From Nitrosopumilaceae archaeon (GTDB lineage Archaea > Thermoproteota > Nitrososphaeria > Nitrososphaerales > Nitrosopumilaceae): a stretch of DNA of 64,000 nt. Of this stretch, positions 26,917-35,942 are shown piece by piece. How positions within the stretch are numbered: the stretch's first letter is position 1; each line of letters opens with the position of its first letter. The position numbers were made by a program, and so were the translations under genes. The notes beneath the pieces are model-generated. The model ran no database searches. It saw only the letters and a program-made list of their open reading frames with translations, and had not been told where the DNA came from. Location of the stretch: assembly GCA_035631875.1 (NCBI GenBank), contig DASQHX010000009.1, positions 381,185-445,184 of the forward strand, read 5' to 3'.

Positions 26917-27576
26917 TTGAAGACTGCAAATGTTTCTGTCCCAGATGCTGTACGGGAAATTATCACTAGGAACCGCTCAATTTATGATTGCATAAAGATG
27001 GATTTGATAAATTATACTGCCCTAGCTGTGAAGATCCAAAAAGATGTTGAAGCTCAGGTTGGTCCTGTAAACCTGAACACCGTTGTTGTTGCAATCAAAA
27101 GATATGCAGATTCATTTGATAAAAAAGACGAAGTTCAACAAGAACCTGTTTTAAAAAATGCCAGACTTTCATTAACAGATGGAATTTTAGATATCAAATT
27201 TGCAACTGATGAATTTGGGGCAAATGATACTGCTACGCTTATGGATAAATTTACACAGATAGATCCTGATTACGAGTTTTTTAGATTCACAGATTCATTT
27301 AGAGTTTTAACTGAAGACATATTGGATGTAAGAAAACTTTTAGAATCATTTCCATTTCAGAAAAACAATTTTCAAACAGGATTAGCAAAAATCAGCATAC
27401 GTGTTCCAGAATCTCAAAGTGGTTCTGATATAGTTTCTTATGTATCTGAGATACTGCATAGTAATGGAATAGAACTTGTAAATGCCTTTTTTGGCCAGGA
27501 TGACATCATCATTGTATTAAAGGAGAAAGACGCTGCAAGAGCCTATGAAATTTTGCGTTCTGAGATTTCAAGATAG
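26917..27576 (+). CDS. Conserved archaeal protein with C-terminal ACT-like domain
   Basis: The 219-residue product has an N-terminal helical part (DAVREIITRNRSIYDCIKMDL), a linker around KKDEVQQEP, two beta-rich halves and a final ACT-like unit ISIRVPESQSG ... NGIELVNAFFGQDDIIIVLKEKDA. ACT domains bind small molecules such as amino acids. The start is TTG with a TATA-like sequence about 25 bases upstream, suggesting a leaderless transcript. The ligand is unknown. Confidence 0.7.
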   Translation: MKTANVSVPDAVREIITRNRSIYDCIKMDLINYTALAVKIQKDVEAQVGPVNLNTVVVAIKRYADSFDKKDEVQQEPVLKNARLSLTDGILDIKFATDEFGANDTATLMDKFTQIDPDYEFFRFTDSFRVLTEDILDVRKLLESFPFQKNNFQTGLAKISIRVPESQSGSDIVSYVSEILHSNGIELVNAFFGQDDIIIVLKEKDAARAYEILRSEISR

Positions 27577-27629
27577 TATGTATCTTGGCAATATCTAATT
27601 AAATTTTAAATATAAAAGATAGAAAATAT

Positions 27630-27947
27630 TTAGACACCAAGAGATTCTGGCTTTGAGATTTCTAAAAAGACCTTATCTCCTACAGAAAGTCCAAGTTCTT
27701 TGTATTCACGCATATCCAGTTTCATTGAAGTAATTCCACCTGCTTGGCCAAATACCCCTCCAGACATCATTTTGTTAAGGCCTTTTACCATATCATCCAT
27801 ATTCGTAAAACCCATAACATTTGAACCAAAAGGAGACATTGGCTGGTTCTGCTCTCTAAAATCCTTAGGTGATGAGAGAGAAATTACCACATATGGCGCA
27901 CCATCAGGCGCGGCATCAATACGAACTACTACGTACTCTTTCTTCAT
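27630..27947 (-). CDS. Conserved hypothetical protein
   Basis: The 105-residue protein is probably cytoplasmic with the pattern YVVVRIDAAPDGAPYVVISLS at the start, a glycine/methionine-rich middle (MVKGLNKMMSGGVFGQAGG) and a compact ending LGLSVGDKVFLEIS. I do not recognise its function. It is convergent with the preceding gene and shares no motifs with enzymes I know. Confidence 0.65.
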   Translation of the reverse strand: MKKEYVVVRIDAAPDGAPYVVISLSSPKDFREQNQPMSPFGSNVMGFTNMDDMVKGLNKMMSGGVFGQAGGITSMKLDMREYKELGLSVGDKVFLEISKPESLGV

Positions 27948-28063
27948 ATAGTCTTACCAGTTTTTATGATATTTTATTGTTCCCTTAGTATTTTTATTTT
28001 AATATTTGAAGGAATGATAATCAGACCCATAGGATATAACCGGCAAATTGGGTTTAAGTGTAA

Positions 28064-29422
28064 ATGTCTGAAGGAAAGAAGAGAATTCTGATTCTAGGTG
28101 GGGGATTTGCTGGCGTAGAATGTATGCGAAAACTAGAGTCATATTTTATGAATGATACAGATATTGAAATCGTTCTGGTAAGCGAAGACAATTTTCTTCT
28201 TTTTACTCCCATGCTTCCCCAAGTAGCATCAGGGATGATTGAGACACGACATGTTGTGATACCAATTAGGACTCTTTGTAAAAAAACTATATTTTATGAA
28301 GCACAAATCAAAAACATTGATCCCTATGGAAAGATTGTAACTCTTACTGGAACTAATGAACGACGCGGTATTTCTTTACATTATGATTTTCTTGTTCTTG
28401 CATTAGGAAGTCAAACAAACTTTTTTGGAATTGATAAAATGGAAGAGAGGGCATATTCCATGAAGACGTTAAACGATGCAGTAGTTTTACGAAATAGAAT
28501 AATAGACATGTTAGAGCAAGCAGAGAATGAAAGCGACCCAATTCTTAAGAAAAGTTTACTTACACTTGTAATAGTTGGAGGTGGATTTGCTGGAATTGAA
28601 ACAGCTGGTGAATTAAATGATTTTGTACGTGATGCAAGAAAATATTATCCAGATATAAAAAAAGAAGACATTCGAGTAATTGTTTTAGAAGCAGCCTCAT
28701 TTATTTTACCAGGATTTAATGAGAAACTAGCTAAATTTACACTAGAAAAACTAACAGAGCATGGGGTAGAGGTCAAACTTGGTAAGAAACTCTCAAGTTT
28801 TTCTGGTTCTGAGGTAATAATAGAAGATGTAGTTGATCCAAATAAAACTGCAGCAAGCCAACCTGTTATAGAAGCAATTCAGACAAGAACTTTGGTTTGG
28901 ACTGCAGGTATTACCCCAGTTGATATAATAAAAAAATCTGTCTTTAAGACAAATAGGGGAGGAATTGTTGTAAATGAATTTTTGGAAGCTCCAGATTTTC
29001 CTGGAGTTTTTGCCATTGGAGATTGTTGTTATTTACTAAATCCACAAACCAATAGACCATACCCCCCAACTGCGCAAAGCGCAGAAGCTGGAGCAAAAAT
29101 TGTAGCATATAATTTACAAGCCATAATAAAAAATAAACAAAAAAGAAAATTTGAATTTTCTTCAAGAGGTCAGATGGCAATAATAGGAAAGAGATCAGCT
29201 ATTGCTACCATATTTGGATTACATTTACATGGTTTTGTAGCATGGTGGATTTGGAGGACTGTCTACCTTTCTAAAATTCCAAGACTTGACAAACGCGTAA
29301 GGATTTTTCTTGATTGGACTACAGATCTATTCTTTGACAGAGACATATCCAGATTGAAAATCTTCAGACGTGAATTACCTGTAGAATACAAGGAGCTTGA
29401 TGAAGTTGATGATGTTTGGTAA
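28064..29422 (+). CDS. ndh: Type II NADH dehydrogenase
   Basis: The 452-residue flavoprotein transfers electrons from NADH to quinone at the membrane face without pumping protons. The FAD motif ILILGGGFAGVECM is at the start and the NADH motif TLVIVGGGFAGIETA near residue 168; GVFAIGDCCYL closes the flavin site. The C-terminal amphipathic helices near WWIWRTVYLSKIPRLDK are typical of membrane association. Confidence 0.92.
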   Translation: MSEGKKRILILGGGFAGVECMRKLESYFMNDTDIEIVLVSEDNFLLFTPMLPQVASGMIETRHVVIPIRTLCKKTIFYEAQIKNIDPYGKIVTLTGTNERRGISLHYDFLVLALGSQTNFFGIDKMEERAYSMKTLNDAVVLRNRIIDMLEQAENESDPILKKSLLTLVIVGGGFAGIETAGELNDFVRDARKYYPDIKKEDIRVIVLEAASFILPGFNEKLAKFTLEKLTEHGVEVKLGKKLSSFSGSEVIIEDVVDPNKTAASQPVIEAIQTRTLVWTAGITPVDIIKKSVFKTNRGGIVVNEFLEAPDFPGVFAIGDCCYLLNPQTNRPYPPTAQSAEAGAKIVAYNLQAIIKNKQKRKFEFSSRGQMAIIGKRSAIATIFGLHLHGFVAWWIWRTVYLSKIPRLDKRVRIFLDWTTDLFFDRDISRLKIFRRELPVEYKELDEVDDVW

Positions 29423-29529
29423 AAATAGTAAACCCCCCTTTTACGCATGAAAACTGACGCTGTCTAGGTAATATCGAACGTTATGATTTGTCGGAGAATC
29501 TTTAAGATCAATATGGAAGTAATGATGTC

Positions 29530-29859
29530 ATGAAACATCTTTACATTATTCTTGTTATTGGCATTTTCATTGTACCACAATTGGCTTATGCTCAGATGAC
29601 ACAAGAACAAGCTAACAAAATTTTGACTTGGTTTTACATATTCGAAATAGTGTTTTTCACTCTTTGTGGACTAGGGACATTTTATGCTATGCGAATAGTT
29701 CTTCGACGACTCTCACAACAACGAAATCTTGACCGTAAAAATCGTACTATTAACGTTGTAGTGACGATTGCAGTAATAGTACTAATTTTTCGCTTTGTTG
29801 ATGTACCGAATTTTATTATGTCCATCATAGAAAAATCACCCACGTCTTTCCTACATTGA
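29530..29859 (+). CDS. Small two-helix membrane protein
   Basis: The 109-residue product begins with a signal-like segment (MKHLYIILVIGIFIVPQLAYAQ) and has two further membrane helices, at about 38-55 and 78-96, separated by a basic loop (RRLSQQRNLDRKNR). It may be a small subunit or accessory factor of a membrane complex. No family is recognised. Confidence 0.65.
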   Translation: MKHLYIILVIGIFIVPQLAYAQMTQEQANKILTWFYIFEIVFFTLCGLGTFYAMRIVLRRLSQQRNLDRKNRTINVVVTIAVIVLIFRFVDVPNFIMSIIEKSPTSFLH

Positions 29860-29958
29860 CTCTCAAAGATCACCAAAACCACTATGATATTAAATACTTG
29901 AGAGGATACGGCTCTCAAATTTCAGTAAAAAACCAAAGAATCGTTCTCAAAAATGGTG

Positions 29959-30642
29959 TTATGATTCTTTTTTAAGAGATTTTTTTCTTTTAACTAAAAT
30001 TCCTACTGCTACGCCTACGCATATTGCGATACCTATGCTAATCTCATACTTGAGATTACTTTGTGGTTGATTTGATTCGTTTGAAACTATTTGAAATGAG
30101 TTTAAGACGTCATCAAAGTTTTGTAAATCATCATCAAAATGCTTTTCCTGATTTGCATAAGTAATTGTATAGAATTTGTCATTTGTTGATATGATAGCTT
30201 CTTTAAATTTAATTATGAATCCTTGATTTTGAGATAAAAATTCACCTTTTGATTCTGAAATGTAGCCATCATACCCATTGATTTTTTTGGTTTCATCAGA
30301 TAGGAAAATCAATCTACCAGCATCAACTGCAGGTTGAAGTCGTGCTTTCTGATCTTTAACGTATTCTTCAAGTAAAGTTCCGTTTGAATTCTCAACAGAA
30401 ACGGAGATGGCTGGTGCAAATCCATCTACTTTTGTACCAACTATAGCAACATCAGGTGCATTTGGTTGTGTCTTTTTTAATTCTTGTACTGTCCAATTAT
30501 CTGGTGGATGAAAAGAGAATCCTAATAGTTGATTAGTATAATTTCCTGTTTCTTCTGTAGAATTGGAACTTGCAAGTATTTGAGGTATCAAGCTTACAAA
30601 AAGAAGAAAACAAATGCTTGGTGCAAGTAAGTTAAAACGCAA
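29959..30642 (-). CDS. Membrane-anchored exported PsbP-like protein
   Basis: The 227-residue product has a signal peptide (residues 1-24), an extracytoplasmic domain with the PsbP-type opening GFSFHPPDNWTVQE and a FIIKFKEAIISTNDKFYTITY strand, and a C-terminal membrane helix followed by the basic tail KRKKSLKKES. PsbP-like domains in archaea are extracytoplasmic, and no partner is visible here. The function is unknown. Confidence 0.75.
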   Translation of the reverse strand: MRFNLLAPSICFLLFVSLIPQILASSNSTEETGNYTNQLLGFSFHPPDNWTVQELKKTQPNAPDVAIVGTKVDGFAPAISVSVENSNGTLLEEYVKDQKARLQPAVDAGRLIFLSDETKKINGYDGYISESKGEFLSQNQGFIIKFKEAIISTNDKFYTITYANQEKHFDDDLQNFDDVLNSFQIVSNESNQPQSNLKYEISIGIAICVGVAVGILVKRKKSLKKES

Positions 30643-30728
30643 TAACTGAATTCGTCAGTCCCTATAATAAAAGCCAATTGTAAAATTAAAATTTTGTAGA
30701 TTATATTACGACATTGAAAAACAAACAC

Positions 30729-31430
30729 ATGGGAGAAGTTTATGCTGTAGGAGTGGGTCCTGGATCTCCTAGATACATAACTGATGTTGTAAAAGAAATA
30801 ATACTATATTCTGATATCGTGGTTGGATACAAATACACACTTAAAACAATTGAGCGACTTTTGGTCAATAAAGAAGTATGTGAGATAACCATGCAAGACC
30901 AAGAAGAAACCTATCAGAAAATTGCAAAAACATTAGGTGATAAGACATTAGTTGTTCCATTCACTGGTGATGTGAATTTCTCTGAATCCGAAGTTGTAGA
31001 CAGACTAATTGAGATTTTTGGAAATGTGCAAATAATTCCCGGCATTAGTTCTGTTCAGGTTGCAGCATCAAAAGCAAGAGTGCCTCTTGATAAAAGCAAA
31101 GTAATCACTATGCATATAACTACAAGTATTGAAGAAAAAAAGATCGAACTACAAAAGGCATTATTAGATGGATATAGTGTGGTGCTTGTACCAAGACCGT
31201 GGCCTAAAGATCCTTCAAAACACTTTATGCAGTCTGAGGTTGCTTTCTATTTAAAAGATCATGGATTTGATACCTCAAAAATGAAAGTTCATGTTTTTGA
31301 ATTTTTAACTACAGATAAAGAAACCTCGTTTGTAGGTATGGTTAAGGATTTAGAGGGAAGGCAGTTTTCAGATCTTTCAGTCATGGTTTTTGATCAAACA
31401 AAACTTGAATCATATATTAATTTTAAATAA
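30729..31430 (+). CDS. cbiE: Cobalt-precorrin-7 C5-methyltransferase (CbiE)
   Basis: This SAM-dependent enzyme of about 233 residues methylates C5 in cobalamin synthesis. The motifs YAVGVGPGSP, FTGDVNFSESEVVDR and IIPGISSVQVAASKARVP are diagnostic for CbiE/the N-terminal half of CobL. The C15-methyltransferase half (CbiT) is not fused here. The ATG at 30729 is preferred; an in-frame TTG at 30714 is an alternative. Confidence 0.9.
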   Translation: MGEVYAVGVGPGSPRYITDVVKEIILYSDIVVGYKYTLKTIERLLVNKEVCEITMQDQEETYQKIAKTLGDKTLVVPFTGDVNFSESEVVDRLIEIFGNVQIIPGISSVQVAASKARVPLDKSKVITMHITTSIEEKKIELQKALLDGYSVVLVPRPWPKDPSKHFMQSEVAFYLKDHGFDTSKMKVHVFEFLTTDKETSFVGMVKDLEGRQFSDLSVMVFDQTKLESYINFK

Positions 31431-31448
31431 AATAATTTTACTTTTGAT

Positions 31449-33071
31449 TTAGTGAAGCCCTGGATTATGAGATGGGGCTGTTATGGTTTGTGAAGAAGAG
31501 GCAGGGATTGAAACTATAACACCGTTCATCCATGTATATGATGGATCATAAAATCTGATGATCCCCACGTCGTTTATTGTAACTTGAAATGATTGTCCTG
31601 GTGCAAGAGGGCCACTATCAAATTTTCCATCTGGTGTGAAAGGATTATCATTTTTTTGTGTGCTATGTCCACTAAGAACTCTGTGAGATACTGTATCATT
31701 GTTTGTCCAAATAATAGTAGTACCAGGAATGATTTGTAGATCAGTTGGTAAGTAATACTGATTGGTATAAAGTTGGTTTTGTTGTGATGCAGAACCTTGG
31801 GGTTGATACGAACCTGGTTGTATGCTTATTTGAATGGGTTTACTCTGTGTTGATATTTGTGAAATTGATGAGATTACACCATTAATCCATGTGTATGAAG
31901 GATCGTAGAATGTTATGGTACCTACACGATTCATTGTGTATTGAAATGATTGTCCTGGTAAAATGGTGCCACTGTTAATTTGATTATCTGGTTGAAATGA
32001 AGGTGCAATTGCTGTCGGATTGGCAGAGCCTCTTTGCCCTTGTGTTGTTGTAGATAAAATTCCACTAAGAAGTGTGTGTGGTACAGAGTCGTTGTTTGTC
32101 CAGACAATGGTTGTACCTGGAGTAATTTGGATAGATGGTGGAGAAAGAACTTGTCCTGTTTTCATAGTTGATGCTCCTTGTAATATTGAAATTTGAGTTG
32201 TCTTCACTTGTGTGGTAGTTACTGATTTTGAGGTTATGGCACCTGACATCCACAAATATGAAGGATCGTAGAATGTTATAGTTCCAACATTATTTACTGT
32301 ATATTGAAATGTCTGTCCTGGTGCAATAACAGGACTGATGATTTGTCCATCTGGAGAAAATGAACCTTTTGCATTTGTTGTTGATGTTGATATAATTCCG
32401 CTTTCAATTTGGTGTGGTACAGAGTCGTTGTTTGTCCAGACAATGGTTGTACCTGGTGTGATCAATATGGAAGATGGTGAAAAATAATTTTGATTAAATT
32501 GATTAGATGCGCCTGGTACAATACTTACTTGGAATGTATTTCCTTGATTTTGTGTTGGTGTAGTTTGTGTCGGAGTGATTTGTGTTGGTGGGATAACATT
32601 AGAAATCGTTGAGGTTATTTTTGCACTGAAAGCAACTTGGAATGGCTCAGTTGTGCCAGTTATCTTTCCTGTAAAGTAATAAACTGATCCTTCTTGACTT
32701 GTTTGAACCAGTCTCCCAAATATGTTAACATGAATTGTGTCACCGTTTGAATTTTGGGCATCACCTGTAACTACTATAAATTGTCCATTACGCAATAGTG
32801 TTGTAGCCCAAGTTCCAGAGTTAAGATAGTTATTGCCAGAAATAGAAACTAAACCACTTTCTAGTGTTACCGGAGTGTTACCATTGTTCAAAGTCCCTGT
32901 TGAAAACTGTAAATCAATCTCGGAACTTTGAATGGTTTGAGTTCCTACTACAAAACCTGTGGCTTGTACTAGATATTTGTTATCTGACATTAATTGAGAA
33001 TAAGCGTGAGGTAATGAGATTGTTAGTAATATTCCTGTAATTGAGATTAGTAAAATTAATCCAAGTTTCAT
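31449..33071 (-). CDS. Exported protein with three degenerate cupredoxin-like repeats
   Basis: The 540-residue product has a signal peptide, an N-terminal beta-rich domain to about residue 165, then three repeats of about 100 residues. Each repeat has ITPGTTIVWTNND (third copy IIPGTTIIWTNND), a histidine after VP or VS (the first copper ligand of plastocyanins), PGQ(S/T)FQ(Y/V)T and a closing strand FYDPSY(L/T)W. Plastocyanins have Cys and His in that last strand; here D and Y stand in their place in all three copies. A methionine remains two residues on in copies 1 and 3, and isoleucine in copy 2. Copper binding is therefore doubtful. Confidence 0.85.
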   Translation of the reverse strand: MKLGLILLISITGILLTISLPHAYSQLMSDNKYLVQATGFVVGTQTIQSSEIDLQFSTGTLNNGNTPVTLESGLVSISGNNYLNSGTWATTLLRNGQFIVVTGDAQNSNGDTIHVNIFGRLVQTSQEGSVYYFTGKITGTTEPFQVAFSAKITSTISNVIPPTQITPTQTTPTQNQGNTFQVSIVPGASNQFNQNYFSPSSILITPGTTIVWTNNDSVPHQIESGIISTSTTNAKGSFSPDGQIISPVIAPGQTFQYTVNNVGTITFYDPSYLWMSGAITSKSVTTTQVKTTQISILQGASTMKTGQVLSPPSIQITPGTTIVWTNNDSVPHTLLSGILSTTTQGQRGSANPTAIAPSFQPDNQINSGTILPGQSFQYTMNRVGTITFYDPSYTWINGVISSISQISTQSKPIQISIQPGSYQPQGSASQQNQLYTNQYYLPTDLQIIPGTTIIWTNNDTVSHRVLSGHSTQKNDNPFTPDGKFDSGPLAPGQSFQVTINDVGIIRFYDPSYTWMNGVIVSIPASSSQTITAPSHNPGLH

Positions 33072-33127
33072 AATTGAATTAAAGTTTAAAGTTGTATTTA
33101 ATTAATAGGTAAAATTTATCAACATAA

Positions 33128-33863
33128 TTAGGCAATTCCTGGCTGCTTGTCTTTCCTAGCCAGATCATCCATATAGTTCATTTGTTGCTCCATGAACTTT
33201 TTCCTTTTTTCTTCTTCTTCCAAGTCTTTCATATCTAGAGGTTTTATTTTCAATAATTCTAAAAGTTTGACAAGGATTGTTTGTGTTGCTTTTGGTTGTA
33301 TAATGTTCGGATTATCAATTTCCATAAGAATGCAAATACTGTCAAGATTTTTTTCTTTTGCAATACCAAGCACTAATCCATTAAAGCCCGTTATCTGTCC
33401 TTTGCCATTTAGAAGTTCGATTTTTTGTTTTTTTAATAGATTAGTAAGATTAGTTGATGATGCTACACCAAATAACTTTGGTTCAGTAGGATTGGGAGAT
33501 CTCAATGCTGCTCCAATGGAGTATAATATATCGACTTTGAGTTTCTTAGCCATCTCAACTACCTTATAACACAATTCATACAGTCTTCTTGGATCTGAGG
33601 GATTAAATTCGCCAGAAAAAATTACAAGATTTTCTTTTTCACAATAATGAAACTTGTAGCTTGATTGATTATATTGAATCAAGCCTTTTTCATAAGACAC
33701 AGCAGGAGGCCAAAATGCATAAATTTCAGCAAATAATTTTGCTTTTAGTTTTTTTACAAGAAAATCCATTCCCTATGCCTGCAACGTTACCCATATCTGG
33801 AAGGGCGGCAATCATGTTTGGGTTTTTTAGTTTTGGAAGAGTATGGATTTTTAGACCAAGCAT
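33128..33863 (-). pseudogene. PAC2-family (proteasome assembly chaperone-like) gene with a one-base frameshift
   Basis: Reading leftward from the ATG at 33863, the first frame gives MLGLKIHTLPKLKNPNM ... PDMGNVAGIG, the PAC2/DUF75 opening. It then leaves frame and stops about 15 codons later. The frame that begins at the ATG at 33769 continues with MDFLVKKLKAKLFAEIY and the rest of the PAC2 domain to 33128. Removing one A at about 33770 (GGGAATGG to GGGATGG) joins the two into one uninterrupted protein of about 245 residues. The gene is either recently disrupted, mis-sequenced, or translated in two pieces. Confidence 0.8.
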
Positions 33864-33899
33864 TATTGCTTTGTATTTTATGTTAAAATAAAAATGAAT

Positions 33900-34433
33900 C
33901 TAAGATTTTAAATGAGTAATAGATCCGTATTGACTTATCATTGCAGATTCAATGAATCCTCCCGCAAGTAGTAAAGCGATTACAATTCCTATTTCAATTA
34001 TGGTTGGTCGGATTTCCTGTTTTATTGGATTTTTTTTAATTATGGTCCAGATGAGGATGAAGCTTCGTGACATTCCTATGGAATAAGCTGCAAGTTCCAT
34101 TACTCCAAAGGGAGATATTATTAGAATAGTTATTGGTGGAATTTTGGCAAGTAATGGAGATGTAGATGCAATGGCATTAAAAGCAAGCCCTGTTGATGCG
34201 GATGCAAACAACCCCCAGGCAATTCCAAACCCTGGGATAAACATTGGTAATCCAATTGAGGCATTATGTGTAAATATTCCAATTGCATTAATTCCTTCTA
34301 CTGCCTGTTCAAATTCTTTAAGAAATGCTTTAGAATCTTCTTGTGGCATTTTGATTTCAGCTCCTATAGAAAATGATGTGGCAAAAATTCCAACAAAAAT
34401 AAACCCAATTAAAATTCTTTTTTTCCTAAACAT
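33900..34433 (-). CDS. SpoIIM-family membrane protein
   Basis: The 177-residue membrane protein has about five hydrophobic segments and the family signature GVMELAAYSIGMSRSFILIW near residue 110, then LLAGGFIESAMIS at the end. SpoIIM-like proteins are widespread in archaea with no sporulation role; remodelling or transport is only a suggestion. It is 36 bases upstream of the frameshifted PAC2 gene on the same strand. Confidence 0.85.
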   Translation of the reverse strand: MFRKKRILIGFIFVGIFATSFSIGAEIKMPQEDSKAFLKEFEQAVEGINAIGIFTHNASIGLPMFIPGFGIAWGLFASASTGLAFNAIASTSPLLAKIPPITILIISPFGVMELAAYSIGMSRSFILIWTIIKKNPIKQEIRPTIIEIGIVIALLLAGGFIESAMISQYGSITHLKS

Positions 34434-34512
34434 ATTTTGAGTTAAAATAAACTCTATTTGAGGGTTGACAGTTTGAAACAGATTTAATTAAAAGTTCTAT
34501 TATGAGTCCTTG

Positions 34513-35940
34513 ATGAAAGAAGATGTCTCATCTGCATTGACCTATGCGTTAAGTAGGGGTTTTCAGATTCATCCTGATGCTTTTAAAATACTTGAAAAAA
34601 TTGATGTAAAAGAGCTTGAGAGAATAATCAAACAAGTAGTAAGAGAAAAGACAAAGCAAAACTTGTTTTTGATAAATCAAAATGATTTGAAAATGTTTGT
34701 TGATTCTGGGATTGATGAAAACATAGAAAATAATCATGTAATTTTATCAGATCCTACAAAAAAAATCACATCAGCAGAAGGAATTGATGGTTTTAGTGCG
34801 CTTTTTGCAAGCCGGTACTCAAAATTATTAAAAATAATATTGCAGAGGTCTCAATCTAAAAAACTAAGCCCTATTGACACCATTAAAAGCGGTAAAATCA
34901 AAGAGGAGGTCTTTGTAGCTGGTCTTTTGATGGATAGAAAAATAGACAGAGATGTAACAAAACTTGTTGTAGATGACCCGACTGGTTCTCTTGAGGTATT
35001 GGTGTTTAACAAGGACCTACAAGAGACGGCCAATTCCCTCCTAATGGACCAGTTTGTAATGTTTACAATTGTTCCAGGGAAAAATGGTGGTTTTATTGTA
35101 AAAGAATTGGTTGTACCAGATGTTCCAGACCATGTTACAAATCGTTCAAAGACTGAGACCTATGCTGTTTTGATCTCTGATTTGCATGTAGGAAGTAAGT
35201 ATTTCATGGAAAAAGAGTTTACAGAGTTTGTAGAGTGGCTCTCAAGTCCAGACCCAATAGCAAGGAAAGTTCGCTTTGTTTTGGTTGGTGGTGATGTGGT
35301 AGACGGGATTGGAATTTTCCCAAACCAGGATAAGGAATTACTTTTAGTTGATACTAATCAACAGATGTTAAAAGCAGCTCAATTATTGGATAAAATTCCA
35401 AAACACATCAAAGTTTTCATAATTCCAGGAAACCATGATCCAGGTCGTAGAGCTCTACCCCAACCTGCAATTCCAGAAAAACACAATCTAACTTTATGGA
35501 ATAGGGAAAATTTTTTCATGTTAGGTAATCCCTCCATGTTAGAGCTAAACGGTGTCAAAATCTTAATGTTTCATGGACAAAGCTTGGATGATGTTGTTGG
35601 AACCACACCTGGGCTAAGTTATTCACAGCCTGCAAAGGCAATGCGTGTTTTACTAAAAGCAAGACATCTTAGTCCTATCTATGGAAAACGAACTCCAATT
35701 GCGCCTGAGACAGAAGACATGATGGTGATAAATGATGTTCCAGACATTTTTCATTCAGGACATATTCATGTTGTTGATCTTGACATGTACAAGGGTACAC
35801 TTATTGTAAACTCTGGAGCTTGGCAAACACAAACAGCATATCAAGCAAGTGTTGGGGTCACACCAACTCCGGGAATTGCCGTTATTGTAAATTTGGCCAC
35901 AATGAAGGTTTTTACCAAAGACTTTACTGAAAAAGAATAA
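34513..35940 (+). CDS. polB: DNA polymerase D small subunit (DP1)
   Basis: The 475-residue proofreading exonuclease subunit of family-D polymerase has an OB-fold region (VAGLLMDRKIDRD, LVVDDPTGSLEVLV) followed by a calcineurin-like phosphoesterase core: LISDLHVGSKYF, GGDVVDG, IIPGNHDPG, FHGQ and FHSGHIHVVD, all with metal-binding residues intact. The large subunit is at 40224. The ATG at 34513 is chosen; the codon before it is an in-frame TTG. Confidence 0.96.
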   Translation: MKEDVSSALTYALSRGFQIHPDAFKILEKIDVKELERIIKQVVREKTKQNLFLINQNDLKMFVDSGIDENIENNHVILSDPTKKITSAEGIDGFSALFASRYSKLLKIILQRSQSKKLSPIDTIKSGKIKEEVFVAGLLMDRKIDRDVTKLVVDDPTGSLEVLVFNKDLQETANSLLMDQFVMFTIVPGKNGGFIVKELVVPDVPDHVTNRSKTETYAVLISDLHVGSKYFMEKEFTEFVEWLSSPDPIARKVRFVLVGGDVVDGIGIFPNQDKELLLVDTNQQMLKAAQLLDKIPKHIKVFIIPGNHDPGRRALPQPAIPEKHNLTLWNRENFFMLGNPSMLELNGVKILMFHGQSLDDVVGTTPGLSYSQPAKAMRVLLKARHLSPIYGKRTPIAPETEDMMVINDVPDIFHSGHIHVVDLDMYKGTLIVNSGAWQTQTAYQASVGVTPTPGIAVIVNLATMKVFTKDFTEKE

Positions 35941-35942
35941 TT

